DNA from: Ruaniaceae bacterium KH17
GTDB taxonomy: Bacteria > Actinomycetota > Actinomycetes > Actinomycetales > Actinomycetaceae
Direction: 5' to 3'
DNA: 64,000 bases
Assembly (NCBI GenBank): GCA_900199505.1
Contig: FZQV01000009.1
Coordinates: 1-64,000, forward strand
A program made the position numbers and the translations under genes. Below the pieces are notes generated by a model that worked only from the letters and a program-made list of their open reading frames with translations, did no database searches and was not told the origin of the DNA. Of this stretch, positions 27,012-36,174 are shown piece by piece; the first letter of the stretch is position 1; the number at the start of each line of letters is the position of its first letter.

Positions 27012-28226
27012 CTATTCCTTGTTGTACTTCCCCTTGGCGTTGCCCGCCTGCTTACGCTTCCGTTCGGCCGCGAGACGCTTCTCCTTCGCGGCGGCCCGCT
27101 CGGCTGCCCGAGCTTCGTAGCGCTTGCGCGCACGCTCTTCGTCCGTGAGCCCGTCCTTGCCCACCTTGACGCCGCCTTCATCACCTTCGCCGACGGCGTC
27201 GGCCTCCGTGGCCTCTTCAGCCGAGTCAGCAGAGTCTGACTCTTGCTCCACGGGGGCGCCACCCTGGACGCCCTTCTTCTTAGCCCGGTTCTTCCCAACG
27301 GGCTGGACGCGCTGGCCCACTTGCTGGACTTCTTCGGGCCGAGCGGGATCGTCCTCGATTGGTGGCAGGCCCTTCTTGGCGCGCTTGGCGGCATCGCGAG
27401 CCTGCTTCGCCTTGTACGCTTCGGAACCCGGAGCGGGCTGGCGGCGCACGGTGTACCCCTGCTGGCCCATCGCCCAGAAGTTGGACACCGTCCAGTAAAT
27501 CAACACACCGATCGGGAACATCACGCCCGAAACCGCGAAGACCACGGGCATCACGTACAGCATCATCTTCTGCTGGCGCATGATCGGGTTGTCCATCGAC
27601 GAGGCCGGCATGTTCTTCATCGAAAGCTGCTTGATCGAGATGAACTGCGTGACACCCATAACCACCACGAGGATGGCCGCGACGACCTTCACCATGATGT
27701 CGTCTGCCGTCATGAACGAGGCGGACAGCGGCGCGCCGAGGAACTGAGAGTCCTGGATGTTCTGCGCCATCGCCCGGGTCAGGGGACCAATCGCCTCGTG
27801 ACCGCCCGGCGTCAGTCCCGTCTGTGCAAGATCCCCCACCTGGTAGAGCACACGGAACAGTGCGAAGAAGATCGGCATCTGGAGCAGCATCGGCAGACAT
27901 GAGGAGAAGGGGTTGGCGTTGTGCTTCTGGTACAGCGCCATCATCTCTTCCTGCTGCGCCTGGCGGCTCACAGGATCGGTCTTACCCTTGTACTTCTTTT
28001 GCAACGCTTGCAGCTCGGGCTGCATCAATTGCATTCCCCGCGACGCGCGAATCTGCTTGAAGAACAGCGGCATGATCAGCAGGCGAATCGTGATCGTCAG
28101 TCCCACGATGCTGAGCACCCACGCCCAGCCTGGGCCGTCGCTCATGCCGAGCCACACGAGGCCCTTGTGGATATTGACCATAATCCAAGCAACCGCGATT
28201 TGGATCGGCCAGAGAATCGTATCCAT
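27012..28226 (-). CDS. yidC: membrane protein insertase YidC
   Basis: 404 residues. Five membrane segments of the Oxa1/YidC core (VLSIVGLTITIRLLIMPLFF with the conserved Arg in the groove, NPFSSCLPMLLQMPIFFALF, MGVTQFISIKQ). A long, highly charged Lys/Arg/Glu tail (about 305-404) is inside the cell and probably contacts the ribosome. The start at 28226 overlaps the yidD stop (TGATG), so translation is coupled. Confidence 0.96.
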   Translation of the reverse strand: MDTILWPIQIAVAWIMVNIHKGLVWLGMSDGPGWAWVLSIVGLTITIRLLIMPLFFKQIRASRGMQLMQPELQALQKKYKGKTDPVSRQAQQEEMMALYQKHNANPFSSCLPMLLQMPIFFALFRVLYQVGDLAQTGLTPGGHEAIGPLTRAMAQNIQDSQFLGAPLSASFMTADDIMVKVVAAILVVVMGVTQFISIKQLSMKNMPASSMDNPIMRQQKMMLYVMPVVFAVSGVMFPIGVLIYWTVSNFWAMGQQGYTVRRQPAPGSEAYKAKQARDAAKRAKKGLPPIEDDPARPEEVQQVGQRVQPVGKNRAKKKGVQGGAPVEQESDSADSAEEATEADAVGEGDEGGVKVGKDGLTDEERARKRYEARAAERAAAKEKRLAAERKRKQAGNAKGKYNKE

Positions 28227-28522
28227 CAGTGAATATGCTCCGTCTCGCATTTCTCCGCACGCGCGGAGGCCGCCTCAGGCGGCTGTGTCACGGACAGCGT
28301 GCTCCCCGGGGGGAAGTCCACTCCGCCGCGGGACCACGGATTACACCGCAGCAATCGCCACGCCGCCAATCCGAGGCCCTTAAAAAATCCTTGAACCTTA
28401 ATCGCCTCGATCGCGTATGCGCTACACGAGGGGTAGTACTTGCAGGTCCGGGGAAGCATCGGCGAGATGACGCGCTGGTACACGCGAATCAGCCCATATG
28501 CTATCCACTGCAATGGGTTCAT
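28226..28522 (-). CDS. yidD: membrane protein insertion efficiency factor YidD
   Basis: 98 residues with the family core [20 protein letters not shown] and [10 protein letters not shown] and [10 protein letters not shown]. Small inner-face membrane-associated protein that helps YidC insertion. Overlaps rnpA by four bases (ATGA) and yidC by one base. Confidence 0.95.
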   Translation of the reverse strand: MNPLQWIAYGLIRVYQRVISPMLPRTCKYYPSCSAYAIEAIKVQGFFKGLGLAAWRLLRCNPWSRGGVDFPPGSTLSVTQPPEAASARAEKCETEHIH

Positions 28523-28860
28523 GCGCGCACCCCCTTGCGCTCAGCTCGGGCCAATGCCGCCATCAGGTCCTTCCTCAACTCGTCGCTAGACGAATCTGCC
28601 GCTGCCGGTAATGCTCTCACAACAAGATGTCCGATCGCCTGGGTGCCCAGGAGATCGCGGACGATATGCCTCAGTTTTCGGGATACTCGGTGGCGAACCA
28701 CCGAATTTCCCACGGCCTTAGATACGACAAACCCCACCAAGGGCGATTCCTTGGTGAGGTCGACGTGCACAACAAGCCGTTGCGAGCTACCTCTCGACCC
28801 GCGCCGAATCGTTGCAGCGAAGTCCGAGGACTGCCGCATCCGGTTGCGGGCCGGAAGCAT
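28519..28860 (-). CDS. rnpA: ribonuclease P protein component
   Basis: 113 residues. [20 protein letters not shown] at the N-terminus and the RNR-type helix [16 protein letters not shown], which binds the RNase P RNA. Matures tRNA 5' ends. Three bases after rpmH. Confidence 0.95.
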   Translation of the reverse strand: MLPARNRMRQSSDFAATIRRGSRGSSQRLVVHVDLTKESPLVGFVVSKAVGNSVVRHRVSRKLRHIVRDLLGTQAIGHLVVRALPAAADSSSDELRKDLMAALARAERKGVRA

Positions 28861-28863
28861 TGC

Positions 28864-29001
28864 TTAGGCCGACAGGCTGGCGCGTCCCTTAGAACGGCGC
28901 GCCGCAAGTGTGGCGCGGCCAGCGCGGGTACGCATGCGGGCGCGGAAACCGTGCTTCTTGGCGCGGCGACGGTTGTTCGGCTGGTAAGTGCGCTTGCTCA
29001 T
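28864..29001 (-). CDS. rpmH: 50S ribosomal protein L34
   Basis: 45 residues translated by hand: [20 protein letters not shown] then [20 protein letters not shown] and ASLSA. AGGAG lies seven bases before the ATG at 29001. First gene of rpmH-rnpA-yidD-yidC-jag-rsmG and the left border of the dnaA region. Confidence 0.97.
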   Translation of the reverse strand: MSKRTYQPNNRRRAKKHGFRARMRTRAGRATLAARRSKGRASLSA

Positions 29002-29354
29002 GGCAATCTCCTACCTTCTGTAAGTGATCGGTGCTGCTAATGCGTTGAATTCCCAGTCGTTTCGGGCGCATGCGGCCTCACAACGCTACGCGAACGGGTA
29101 GCGTGGGGTCAACCCAGTGAACGGTGGAGCGCGTCACGTTCAGGGCGCCACCCACCACCTATTGTCAGGAGAATACAAGCCCACATTTCATCCCCAGGAG
29201 CGCGCCCGCATGATGACGCAATTGTGGATATTCTTGGCGAGTCGTCTTGACAACCGCATGAGATCGCCACTGAGGCCTGGTCTCGGGCGCTAAGATGATG
29301 GACTGAGTTACCCACATCTGTGGAAAACTATGTGAACAACGAAGGGGGATCACG
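29002..29354. promoter_or_regulatory. rpmH/dnaA divergent region with DnaA boxes
   Basis: 353 bases, no gene. An inverted repeat ACGCTAC/GTAGCGT lies at 29083-29104. A DnaA-like word TGTGGATAT is at 29223-29231. TTGACA at 29247-29252 and TAAGAT at 29291-29296 are promoter-like words, though not at ideal spacing to each other. Three DnaA boxes lie close to the dnaA start: TTACCCACA 29308-29316, TGTGGAAAA 29319-29327 and TGTGAACAA 29331-29339, suggesting autoregulation. Confidence 0.65.
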
Positions 29355-30746
29355 ATGGCGGAGCGGCTCACTCAATTGTGGGATGACGTCGTCCGTAGCC
29401 TCGGTGATAAGGATGAGATCACCTCCGCGGATCTCGCCTTCACGCGCATGGCGCAGCCTGTTGGCATTCTCGACGGCACCTTGTTGATCGCTGTCCCCTC
29501 GGGCCTGGTGCGTGATCGTCTCGAGATCAAGCTTCGTGAGAACCTCATGTCGATCCTTCGCGAGGTTTCAGACGAGCCCGTTGACCGGTTCGCAATCACC
29601 GTTGATGAGGACATGCACGATTCCGAGGACGACGGCGAACCCGAACCAGAGCCCGAACCCGTCCTTGATCTTCCCGCGCCTCGCCCGGCTCCCTCACCAC
29701 TGACGGCCGATCCATCCCGCTTGAACCCGAAGTACACCTTCGAGACCTTCGTGATCGGATCTTCCAACCGCTTTGCCCATGCCGCGGCGCGCGCTGTCGC
29801 CGAAGCTCCCGCGCGTGCGTATGACCCCCTCTTCATCTACGGCGGCTCCGGACTCGGCAAGACCCACCTCTTGCACGCAATCGGTCACTATGCCCGGCAC
29901 CTCTTCCGCGGAATCCAGGTTCGATACGTGAACTCCGAAGAGTTCACAAACGATTTCATCAACTCAATCCGCGATGACAAGGCGGAGAGCTTCCAGCGCC
30001 GTTACCGCCAAGTCGATGTGCTCCTCATCGACGACATCCAGTTCCTTGGCGGTAAAGAGCAAACCGTTGAGGAGTTCTTCCACACCTTCAACTCTCTTCA
30101 CAACGCCAACAAGCAGGTCGTCATCACCTCGGATACTTCACCAAAGAAGCTGCAGGGCTTCGAGGATCGCCTGATCTCTCGCTTCGAGTGGGGCCTGCTG
30201 ACGGATGTGCAGCCGCCGGACCTCGAGACCCGCATCGCGATCCTGCGAAAGAAGGCTCAGACCGAGAGTCTCCAGGCTTCGGACGAGGTTCTCAGCTACA
30301 TTGCCTCCCGCATTTCCACCAACATTCGCGAACTCGAGGGTGCCCTCATTCGCGTGACGGCCTTTGCAAACCTCAACAACCAACCCGTCGAGTTGTCACT
30401 CGCCGAGCTCGTGTTGCGTGACATGGTGACGGATGATGACGCCCAAGAAGTCACCGCACCTCTCATCATGAAGGAGACGGCGGACTACTTCTCCATCAGC
30501 ATTGATGCGTTGCAGAGCGCGGAACGAACCCGCGTTCTCGTCACCGCCCGCCAGATCGCGATGTACCTCTGCCGCGAACTCACGGATCTGTCACTTCCGA
30601 AGATTGGCCAGCTCTTTGGCGGCCGCGATCACACCACGGTGATGCACGCCTACCGCAAGATCACCGAGCAGATGCAGGAGAAGCGAATCATCTTCAACCA
30701 AGTGACTGAACTCACCAACCGCATCAAGAACAACAACCTGAACTAA
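29355..30746 (+). CDS. dnaA: chromosomal replication initiator protein DnaA
   Basis: 463 residues. Domain I (1-85) for self-interaction and helicase loading; a short acidic/proline domain II; the AAA+ domain III with Walker [16 protein letters not shown] and Walker [12 protein letters not shown]; domain IV with the box-reading signature [18 protein letters not shown] at 29355 is preceded by GAAGGGGG. Binds DnaA boxes and opens oriC. Confidence 0.98.
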   Translation: MAERLTQLWDDVVRSLGDKDEITSADLAFTRMAQPVGILDGTLLIAVPSGLVRDRLEIKLRENLMSILREVSDEPVDRFAITVDEDMHDSEDDGEPEPEPEPVLDLPAPRPAPSPLTADPSRLNPKYTFETFVIGSSNRFAHAAARAVAEAPARAYDPLFIYGGSGLGKTHLLHAIGHYARHLFRGIQVRYVNSEEFTNDFINSIRDDKAESFQRRYRQVDVLLIDDIQFLGGKEQTVEEFFHTFNSLHNANKQVVITSDTSPKKLQGFEDRLISRFEWGLLTDVQPPDLETRIAILRKKAQTESLQASDEVLSYIASRISTNIRELEGALIRVTAFANLNNQPVELSLAELVLRDMVTDDDAQEVTAPLIMKETADYFSISIDALQSAERTRVLVTARQIAMYLCRELTDLSLPKIGQLFGGRDHTTVMHAYRKITEQMQEKRIIFNQVTELTNRIKNNNLN

Positions 30747-31102
30747 CAGGGCCTGTGAATTCCCGTGTATATCGCCCCACTTCCTGTGTGTAACCCGACC
30801 TCCGCTGTGTGGAGTGTTGTGCGTGTGCCGTCGAATCCACACAGCCTCGCCGTTGCCCACAGTCTGTCCGCATCCCCCATCCACAGCTGTGATCGCCGAC
30901 GCTCCAACGAATTTCGTGGTTTCCCACAGAATCCACAGGAGCTATGACGATGACTACTTATCTATTCATGAGATTGATGTGGACAAGCACCTGAACCTGG
31001 ATCGACCCCCTTCTGGCGAAGAACGGGGCTCCATGGACCCTCCCACCTCCGCCCCGGCCCGAAACATGACATATTTGGACTATCAATCAGAAAGGCACCA
31101 CC
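30747..31102. other. probable replication origin oriC
   Basis: 356 bases between dnaA and dnaN. DnaA-like words include TGTGTGTAA 30785-30793 (one mismatch), GAATCCACA 30833-30841, TTGCCCACA 30853-30861 (one mismatch), CCATCCACA 30877-30885, TTTCCCACA 30920-30928, GAATCCACA 30929-30937, and a perfect TGTGGACAA (reverse of TTGTCCACA) at 30978-30986. The AT-rich stretch 30944-30977 between the last boxes is a candidate unwinding element. This position is oriC in other actinobacteria. Confidence 0.8.
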
Positions 31103-32233
31103 GTGAAGTTCCGTGTGGATCGTGACGTTCTTGCAGAAGCCGTCGCGTGGACTGCCCGTTCGTTGCCCGCGCGCCCACCTGTTCCCGTACTCGCGGGAGT
31201 TCTACTGACGGCAGCCGACGACGGAACGCTGACAATCTCCAGCTTCGACTACGATGTGTCCGCGCGCAATGAGGTGCCGGCCAGCGTCAGTGTTGCAGGG
31301 ACCTCGGTTGTTCAGGGGCAGATGCTCGCGCAGATTGCAAAGTCGCTCCCAAACAAGCCGGTCGATGTGGAACTCGAGGGGACGCGCCTGGTCATTACCT
31401 GTGGCGCCTCGCGCTTCGCACTGCACACCATGCCCATCGATGATTACCCCGCGCTGCCGGATATGCCGGAAGCCGCCGGAACCGTGGATGCGAGCGCGTT
31501 CAATGAGGCCGTCCTTCAGGTCACGACGGCCGCCGGTCGTGACGAGACGCTCCCGCTGCTCACGGGCGTGCGGATGGAGATTGAGGGCGAGAAGATCACC
31601 TTCATGGCGACCGACCGCTACCGCCTCGCGTTGAAGGAGCTCCTGTGGTCCCCGGCCGATCCGAAGATCTCCGAAGTTGCCCTGGTGCGGGCCCGGACCC
31701 TCTCGGATGTCGCGAAGTCCATGACCTCCGCGGGAACTATCGACGTCTCCTTGCAGACGGATGGCGGCAAGCAGATTATTGGATTCGAGTCCGGAGGACG
31801 GCACACAACGTCCCAGCTCATTGAAGGCGATTATCCGCCGGTGCGCAGGCTCTTCCCGGATTCCACCCCCACCTTCGCGGTCGCGAAGACGGCAGATCTG
31901 GTGGAATCGGCACGCCGCGTGGCGCTCGTGGCCGAGCGAAACACCCCGATTCGGCTCACCTTCACGGATGGTCAGGTCACGCTCGAAGCGGGCCAAGGTG
32001 ACGAGGCGCAGGCGTCCGAAGTGATCGAGGCGAGCCTCACGGGCGAAGAGATCACCACCGCGTTCAACCCCGCGCTCTTCCTTGAGGGCCTCGGCGCACT
32101 TGGTACCGAGTATGTTCGGTTGGGATTCACACATCCGAGCAAGCCCGTGTTGGTCTCCGGCCAGAAGGCCGACGGCGAAGCGGAACTCGGCAGCTTCCTG
32201 TACCTCCTGATGCCCATTAGGTTCGCATCGTAA
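31103..32233 (+). CDS. dnaN: DNA polymerase III sliding clamp
   Basis: 376 residues, three repeated clamp domains. GTG at 31103 (MKFRVDRDVLAEAVAW). Late landmarks: FPDSTPTFAVAKTADL and the C-terminal LMPIRFAS, close to the usual MPMR end. Encircles DNA and tethers the polymerase. recF follows without gnd, unlike in streptomycetes and mycobacteria. Confidence 0.97.
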   Translation: MKFRVDRDVLAEAVAWTARSLPARPPVPVLAGVLLTAADDGTLTISSFDYDVSARNEVPASVSVAGTSVVQGQMLAQIAKSLPNKPVDVELEGTRLVITCGASRFALHTMPIDDYPALPDMPEAAGTVDASAFNEAVLQVTTAAGRDETLPLLTGVRMEIEGEKITFMATDRYRLALKELLWSPADPKISEVALVRARTLSDVAKSMTSAGTIDVSLQTDGGKQIIGFESGGRHTTSQLIEGDYPPVRRLFPDSTPTFAVAKTADLVESARRVALVAERNTPIRLTFTDGQVTLEAGQGDEAQASEVIEASLTGEEITTAFNPALFLEGLGALGTEYVRLGFTHPSKPVLVSGQKADGEAELGSFLYLLMPIRFAS

Positions 32234-32334
32234 TTGTCGTTGGTCGAGCAGAGCGCAGCGGCGTCGAAATCACCAGGAACTCTGGTTTTGACTGAGGCCT
32301 GTGGCCTCCGCTCACGCAATGGATGGTGAGGGCG

Positions 32335-33441
32335 ATGTACGTCTCCGATCTTGCGCTGAGTGACTATCGAAACTACGCCGATCAGGTGGTGCGGTTCGAG
32401 CGCGGAGTCACCATGCTGGTGGGACGCAACGGTCAGGGCAAGACGAACCTAGTTGAAGCAATTGCGTATCTTGCGACGTTCTCTTCGCACCGTGTTTCGG
32501 CGGATGCCGCACTCGTCAGATCCGGCGCCCCGGGTGCGGTGATCCGGGCGAAAGCCGTGGAAGCAGGCCGTGAGCGAGTGATCGAGCTGGAGATCATCGC
32601 GGGCCGGGCGAACCGTGCCAAGCTCAACCGCTCCCCGGTGAAGACTCGCGAGATTCTGGGAATCGTGCGCACGGTGACCTTCGCGCCCGAGGATCTCGCG
32701 CTCGTGAAGGGAGACCCCGCCGAACGGCGGCGCTTCCTCGACGAGATCGCGATCATGCGGATGCCTCGTTATGCCGATCTCAAGTCTCGATACGACAAGA
32801 TCGTGCGGCAACGGGCGGCGCTCCTGAAATCGGGGAGAACCTCGGGCCTCGAGGTGTGGGATCTTCAGCTCGCCTCCGCAGGCGCGGAGATTTCGCAGAT
32901 TCGCGCGCAACTCGTGGCGGACCTCGCCCCGCACGTTGCCGAGGCATATGCCGCACTCGCAGAGGGAGCCGTGGCCGGTGTCCAGCTCGCACCGTCACTG
33001 GAAACCACAGAAGAGCGCTACGGACTGGAGACCGGGGCGGCGTCCCTCGAGCAGAGGATGCTCACCGCCGTACAGAAGGTGCGGCAGCGCGAGCTGGACC
33101 GCGGCCTGTGCCTGGTTGGTCCGCACCGGGATGAGCTCGCCCTCTCGATTGGGGACCTGCCGGCCCGCGGATACGCCTCGCATGGTGAGTCCTGGTCGCT
33201 GGCTCTCGCTCTGCGCCTCGCATCCTTCACCCTCTTGGCCGACGACGATCCACCGATCTTGATCCTTGACGATGTCTTCGCCGAACTGGACTCCCGGCGC
33301 CGCTCACGCTTGGCCCAGATGGTGGGAGCGGCGGAACAGGTCTTCGTCACCGCCGCCGTCGAAGGGGATGTCCCGGAGGAACTGGTGGGGCGTACGCTTC
33401 GAGTAGACGCCGGCACGGTGACGGAGGTGAGCGATGAGTGA
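32335..33441 (+). CDS. recF: DNA replication and repair protein RecF
   Basis: 368 residues. MYVSDLALSDYRNYADQVVR is the usual RecF start, so I use the ATG at 32335; upstream ATG/GTG codons at 32323-32328 are in frame. Walker A GRNGQGKTNLVEAI, ABC-like signature GESWSLALALRLASF and Walker B ILILDDVFAELD. Loads RecA at gapped DNA. The stop overlaps the next gene by eight bases. Confidence 0.95.
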   Translation: MYVSDLALSDYRNYADQVVRFERGVTMLVGRNGQGKTNLVEAIAYLATFSSHRVSADAALVRSGAPGAVIRAKAVEAGRERVIELEIIAGRANRAKLNRSPVKTREILGIVRTVTFAPEDLALVKGDPAERRRFLDEIAIMRMPRYADLKSRYDKIVRQRAALLKSGRTSGLEVWDLQLASAGAEISQIRAQLVADLAPHVAEAYAALAEGAVAGVQLAPSLETTEERYGLETGAASLEQRMLTAVQKVRQRELDRGLCLVGPHRDELALSIGDLPARGYASHGESWSLALALRLASFTLLADDDPPILILDDVFAELDSRRRSRLAQMVGAAEQVFVTAAVEGDVPEELVGRTLRVDAGTVTEVSDE

Positions 33442-33940
33442 GGACCCCACGGCCGCATTCCAGGCGCTCGAGCGTGCCCGCGCGATGGCGAAGAATCCGG
33501 GAGTTGGACGCCGCACGAAACGCCTGCCGCGCGCTGAAGCCGGGCCGGGACTTGGGGATCCGGGCTCGGGTGCGCGCCCATCCACCCGCGATCCGCAGAC
33601 GTTTAGTGATCTCGCCGCGCACCTGGTTGGCGATCGCGGATGGGAGCACCACCTCAAAGACGCGGATGTTGTGACTCGCTGGCCGGACGTCGTCGGGGAG
33701 AGCATTGCGGCACACACCGTGATTGAGTCGTTCAAGGACGGCGAGCTGATCATTCGAGCAAGTTCCACCGCGTGGGCCACCCAGGTGAACCTGCTGCGGC
33801 CGCAGTTGCAGCAGAAGCTTGCAGCCGAGCTCGGTGACGATCGCGTCAGCAAGATCGTGGTGCTCGGCCCTGCGGGCCCGAGCTGGAAACACGGTATTCG
33901 GTCCGTCAAGGGCCGCGGCCCGCGCGACACCTACGGGTAG
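33434..33940 (+). CDS. DUF721 (DciA-like) protein
   Basis: 168 residues. The DUF721 domain occupies about 55-160 (TFSDLAAHLVGDRGWEHHLK, WPDVVGESIAAHTV, LIIRASSTAWATQVNLLRP). DciA, the founding member, loads the replicative helicase in bacteria lacking DnaC/DnaI; this gene position between recF and gyrB is the standard actinobacterial one. Overlaps recF by eight bases. Confidence 0.9.
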   Translation: MSEDPTAAFQALERARAMAKNPGVGRRTKRLPRAEAGPGLGDPGSGARPSTRDPQTFSDLAAHLVGDRGWEHHLKDADVVTRWPDVVGESIAAHTVIESFKDGELIIRASSTAWATQVNLLRPQLQQKLAAELGDDRVSKIVVLGPAGPSWKHGIRSVKGRGPRDTYG

Positions 33941-34071
33941 CGTGCGTCGATTCTCATTGGTTGATCGAGACGAGCGGTGAGCCACACAGAAGGCCGTCTG
34001 AGCGCCTGACCTTGCGTTCAGGTGGGGGTAGACATTCCGCACCTCAAAGCGCCTCAGCGCCCATTGAGGGG

Positions 34072-34077
34072 TACAAT
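34072..34077 (+). promoter_or_regulatory. candidate -10 element of gyrB
   Basis: TACAAT, the best match in the 215 bases between DUF721 and gyrB, 79 bases before the gyrB start. No good TTGACA is seen at 16-18 bases upstream. Confidence 0.4.
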
Positions 34078-34155
34078 GGAAGAGCGAGCCCGTCCGAAAA
34101 TGACGGGCTCCCGCGTGTCTGCACGATACGCGTTTGACGATGAGGAGATCTCTGC

Positions 34156-36165
34156 GTGGCTGAATACGGCGCGTCAAACATCACGGTACTCGAAGGCCTG
34201 GAAGCGGTGCGCAAGCGCCCCGGTATGTATATCGGTTCCACGGGGGAGCGTGGACTGCATCACTTGGTCTATGAGGTGGTGGATAACTCGGTCGATGAGG
34301 CTCTCGCGGGCTACGCGGACACCATTCAGGTAACTCTCCAGCCCGACGGCGGCGTGCGGGTTTCGGACAACGGCCGCGGTATCCCTGTGGACATCCACCC
34401 CACGGAGGGCATCCCCACGGTCGAAGTGGTGATGACGATCCTGCACGCGGGCGGAAAATTCGGTGGCGGCGGCTACGCGGTCTCCGGTGGCCTGCACGGC
34501 GTGGGCGTCTCCGTGGTGAACGCGCTGTCGAGTCGCGTAGAGACCGAGGTGCGCCGGCAGGGGCACGTGTGGCGGCAGACCTTCGCGAACGGCGGGCACC
34601 CCCAGGGCACCCTCGTCAAGGGGGAGGCCACGGACGAGACGGGAACAACCCAGACCTTTTACGCGGATCCCGAGATCTTCGAGACCACGCACTACGACTT
34701 CGAGACACTGCGCGCCCGCTTCCAGCAGATGGCCTTCCTGAACAAGGGCCTGCGGATCACGCTCACGGACGAGCGGCCGGACGCAACCGATGCCGGAGAC
34801 GAGGTCACCGGTGACGAGCGCGGAACCGCGGACGATCCGGTGCCCGGCCGCCGCCAGGTGAGCTACAAGTTCGACAACGGCCTGATCGATTACGTCACCT
34901 ACCTGAACTCGGCGAAGAAGGCCGAGGTGGTGCACCCCGAGATCATCTCGCTGGAGGCAGAGGACACCGAGCGGGTGATTTCGCTCGAGATTGCGATGCA
35001 GTGGACCACCGCCTACTCCGAGACTGTGCACACCTATGCGAACACGATCAACACCTCCGAGGGTGGCACGCACGAAGAGGGCTTCCGTTCGGCGCTCACC
35101 TCGCTGATCAACCGCTACGCCCGCAACAACAACCTCCTCAAGGAGAAGGACGAGAACCTCACCGGTGACGACATCCGAGAGGGTCTCACCGCCGTGATCT
35201 CGGTGAAGCTCGGCGAGCCACAGTTCGAGGGACAGACCAAGACGAAGCTCGGCAACACCGAGGCGCGTACCTTTGTGCAGCAGCAGATGACCTCGCACTT
35301 CGGCGACTGGCTGGACTCGCACCCGTCCGAGGCGAAGGAGATCATTCGCAAGGCGCAGCAGGCCTCGGCGGCCCGAATCGCGGCACGCAAGGCGCGCGAA
35401 GCCACTCGCCGCAAGGGTGCGCTCGAGAGCGCATCGATGCCCGGCAAGTTGAAGGATTGCACCACGCGGGACGCCACCAAGTCCGAGATTTTCATCGTGG
35501 AGGGTGACTCCGCGGGTGGCTCCGCCGTCCAGGGCCGGGATCCGGAAACCCAGGCGATCTTGCCCCTGCGCGGAAAGATTCTGAATGTCGAGAAGGCGCG
35601 TCCAGACCGTGCCCTCTCGAGCGAAGCGATTCAGTCGTTGATTACCGCTCTCGGGACCGGCGTCGGCGAAGAATTCGATCTCGGGAAGCTGCGCTACTGG
35701 AAGATTGTACTGATGGCCGACGCCGATGTGGACGGCCAGCACATCACCACCCTTCTGCTCACGGTCCTGTTCCGCTACATGAAGCCGCTGATCTCCGAAG
35801 GCCACGTGTATCTGGCCGCGCCGCCACTGTTCCGGCTGAAGTGGACGAACGCGCCGCACGAATACGTGTATTCGGAAAGGGAGCGCGATGCGCTGATGGC
35901 CGCAGGCATTGAGGCGGGCAAGCGCCTGCCGGCAAACAAGTCCTCCGATGGCGGCATCCAGCGGTACAAGGGTCTCGGCGAGATGAACGACAAGGAGCTC
36001 TGGGAGACAACCATGAACCCCGAGACTCGCACGCTGCGCCAGGTCACCGTGGGCGAGGCTGCCGCTGCCGATGAGATCTTCACGATTCTGATGGGTGAAG
36101 ACGTCGATTCGCGCCGTTCCTTCATCCAGCGCAACGCTAAAGACGTGCGCTTCCTCGACATCTAA
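34156..36165 (+). CDS. gyrB: DNA gyrase subunit B
   Basis: 669 residues. GHKL ATPase ([48 protein letters not shown]), transducer, and TOPRIM domain ([20 protein letters not shown]). GTG at 34156 has GAGGAG eight bases upstream. Contains a charged loop (about 215-235, [19 protein letters not shown]) typical of actinobacterial GyrB. Partner of gyrA, ten bases downstream. Confidence 0.98.
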   Translation: MAEYGASNITVLEGLEAVRKRPGMYIGSTGERGLHHLVYEVVDNSVDEALAGYADTIQVTLQPDGGVRVSDNGRGIPVDIHPTEGIPTVEVVMTILHAGGKFGGGGYAVSGGLHGVGVSVVNALSSRVETEVRRQGHVWRQTFANGGHPQGTLVKGEATDETGTTQTFYADPEIFETTHYDFETLRARFQQMAFLNKGLRITLTDERPDATDAGDEVTGDERGTADDPVPGRRQVSYKFDNGLIDYVTYLNSAKKAEVVHPEIISLEAEDTERVISLEIAMQWTTAYSETVHTYANTINTSEGGTHEEGFRSALTSLINRYARNNNLLKEKDENLTGDDIREGLTAVISVKLGEPQFEGQTKTKLGNTEARTFVQQQMTSHFGDWLDSHPSEAKEIIRKAQQASAARIAARKAREATRRKGALESASMPGKLKDCTTRDATKSEIFIVEGDSAGGSAVQGRDPETQAILPLRGKILNVEKARPDRALSSEAIQSLITALGTGVGEEFDLGKLRYWKIVLMADADVDGQHITTLLLTVLFRYMKPLISEGHVYLAAPPLFRLKWTNAPHEYVYSERERDALMAAGIEAGKRLPANKSSDGGIQRYKGLGEMNDKELWETTMNPETRTLRQVTVGEAAAADEIFTILMGEDVDSRRSFIQRNAKDVRFLDI

Positions 36166-36174
36166 GGACTGCTT

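Noticed and set aside
30814-31125. 103-codon frame across the dnaA-dnaN gap
   Set aside because: Overlaps DnaA boxes and the dnaN start; origin DNA, not coding.
34174-35859. 561-codon open frame opposite gyrB
   Set aside because: Entirely inside gyrB on the other strand; high-GC shadow frame with His/Arg/Leu bias.
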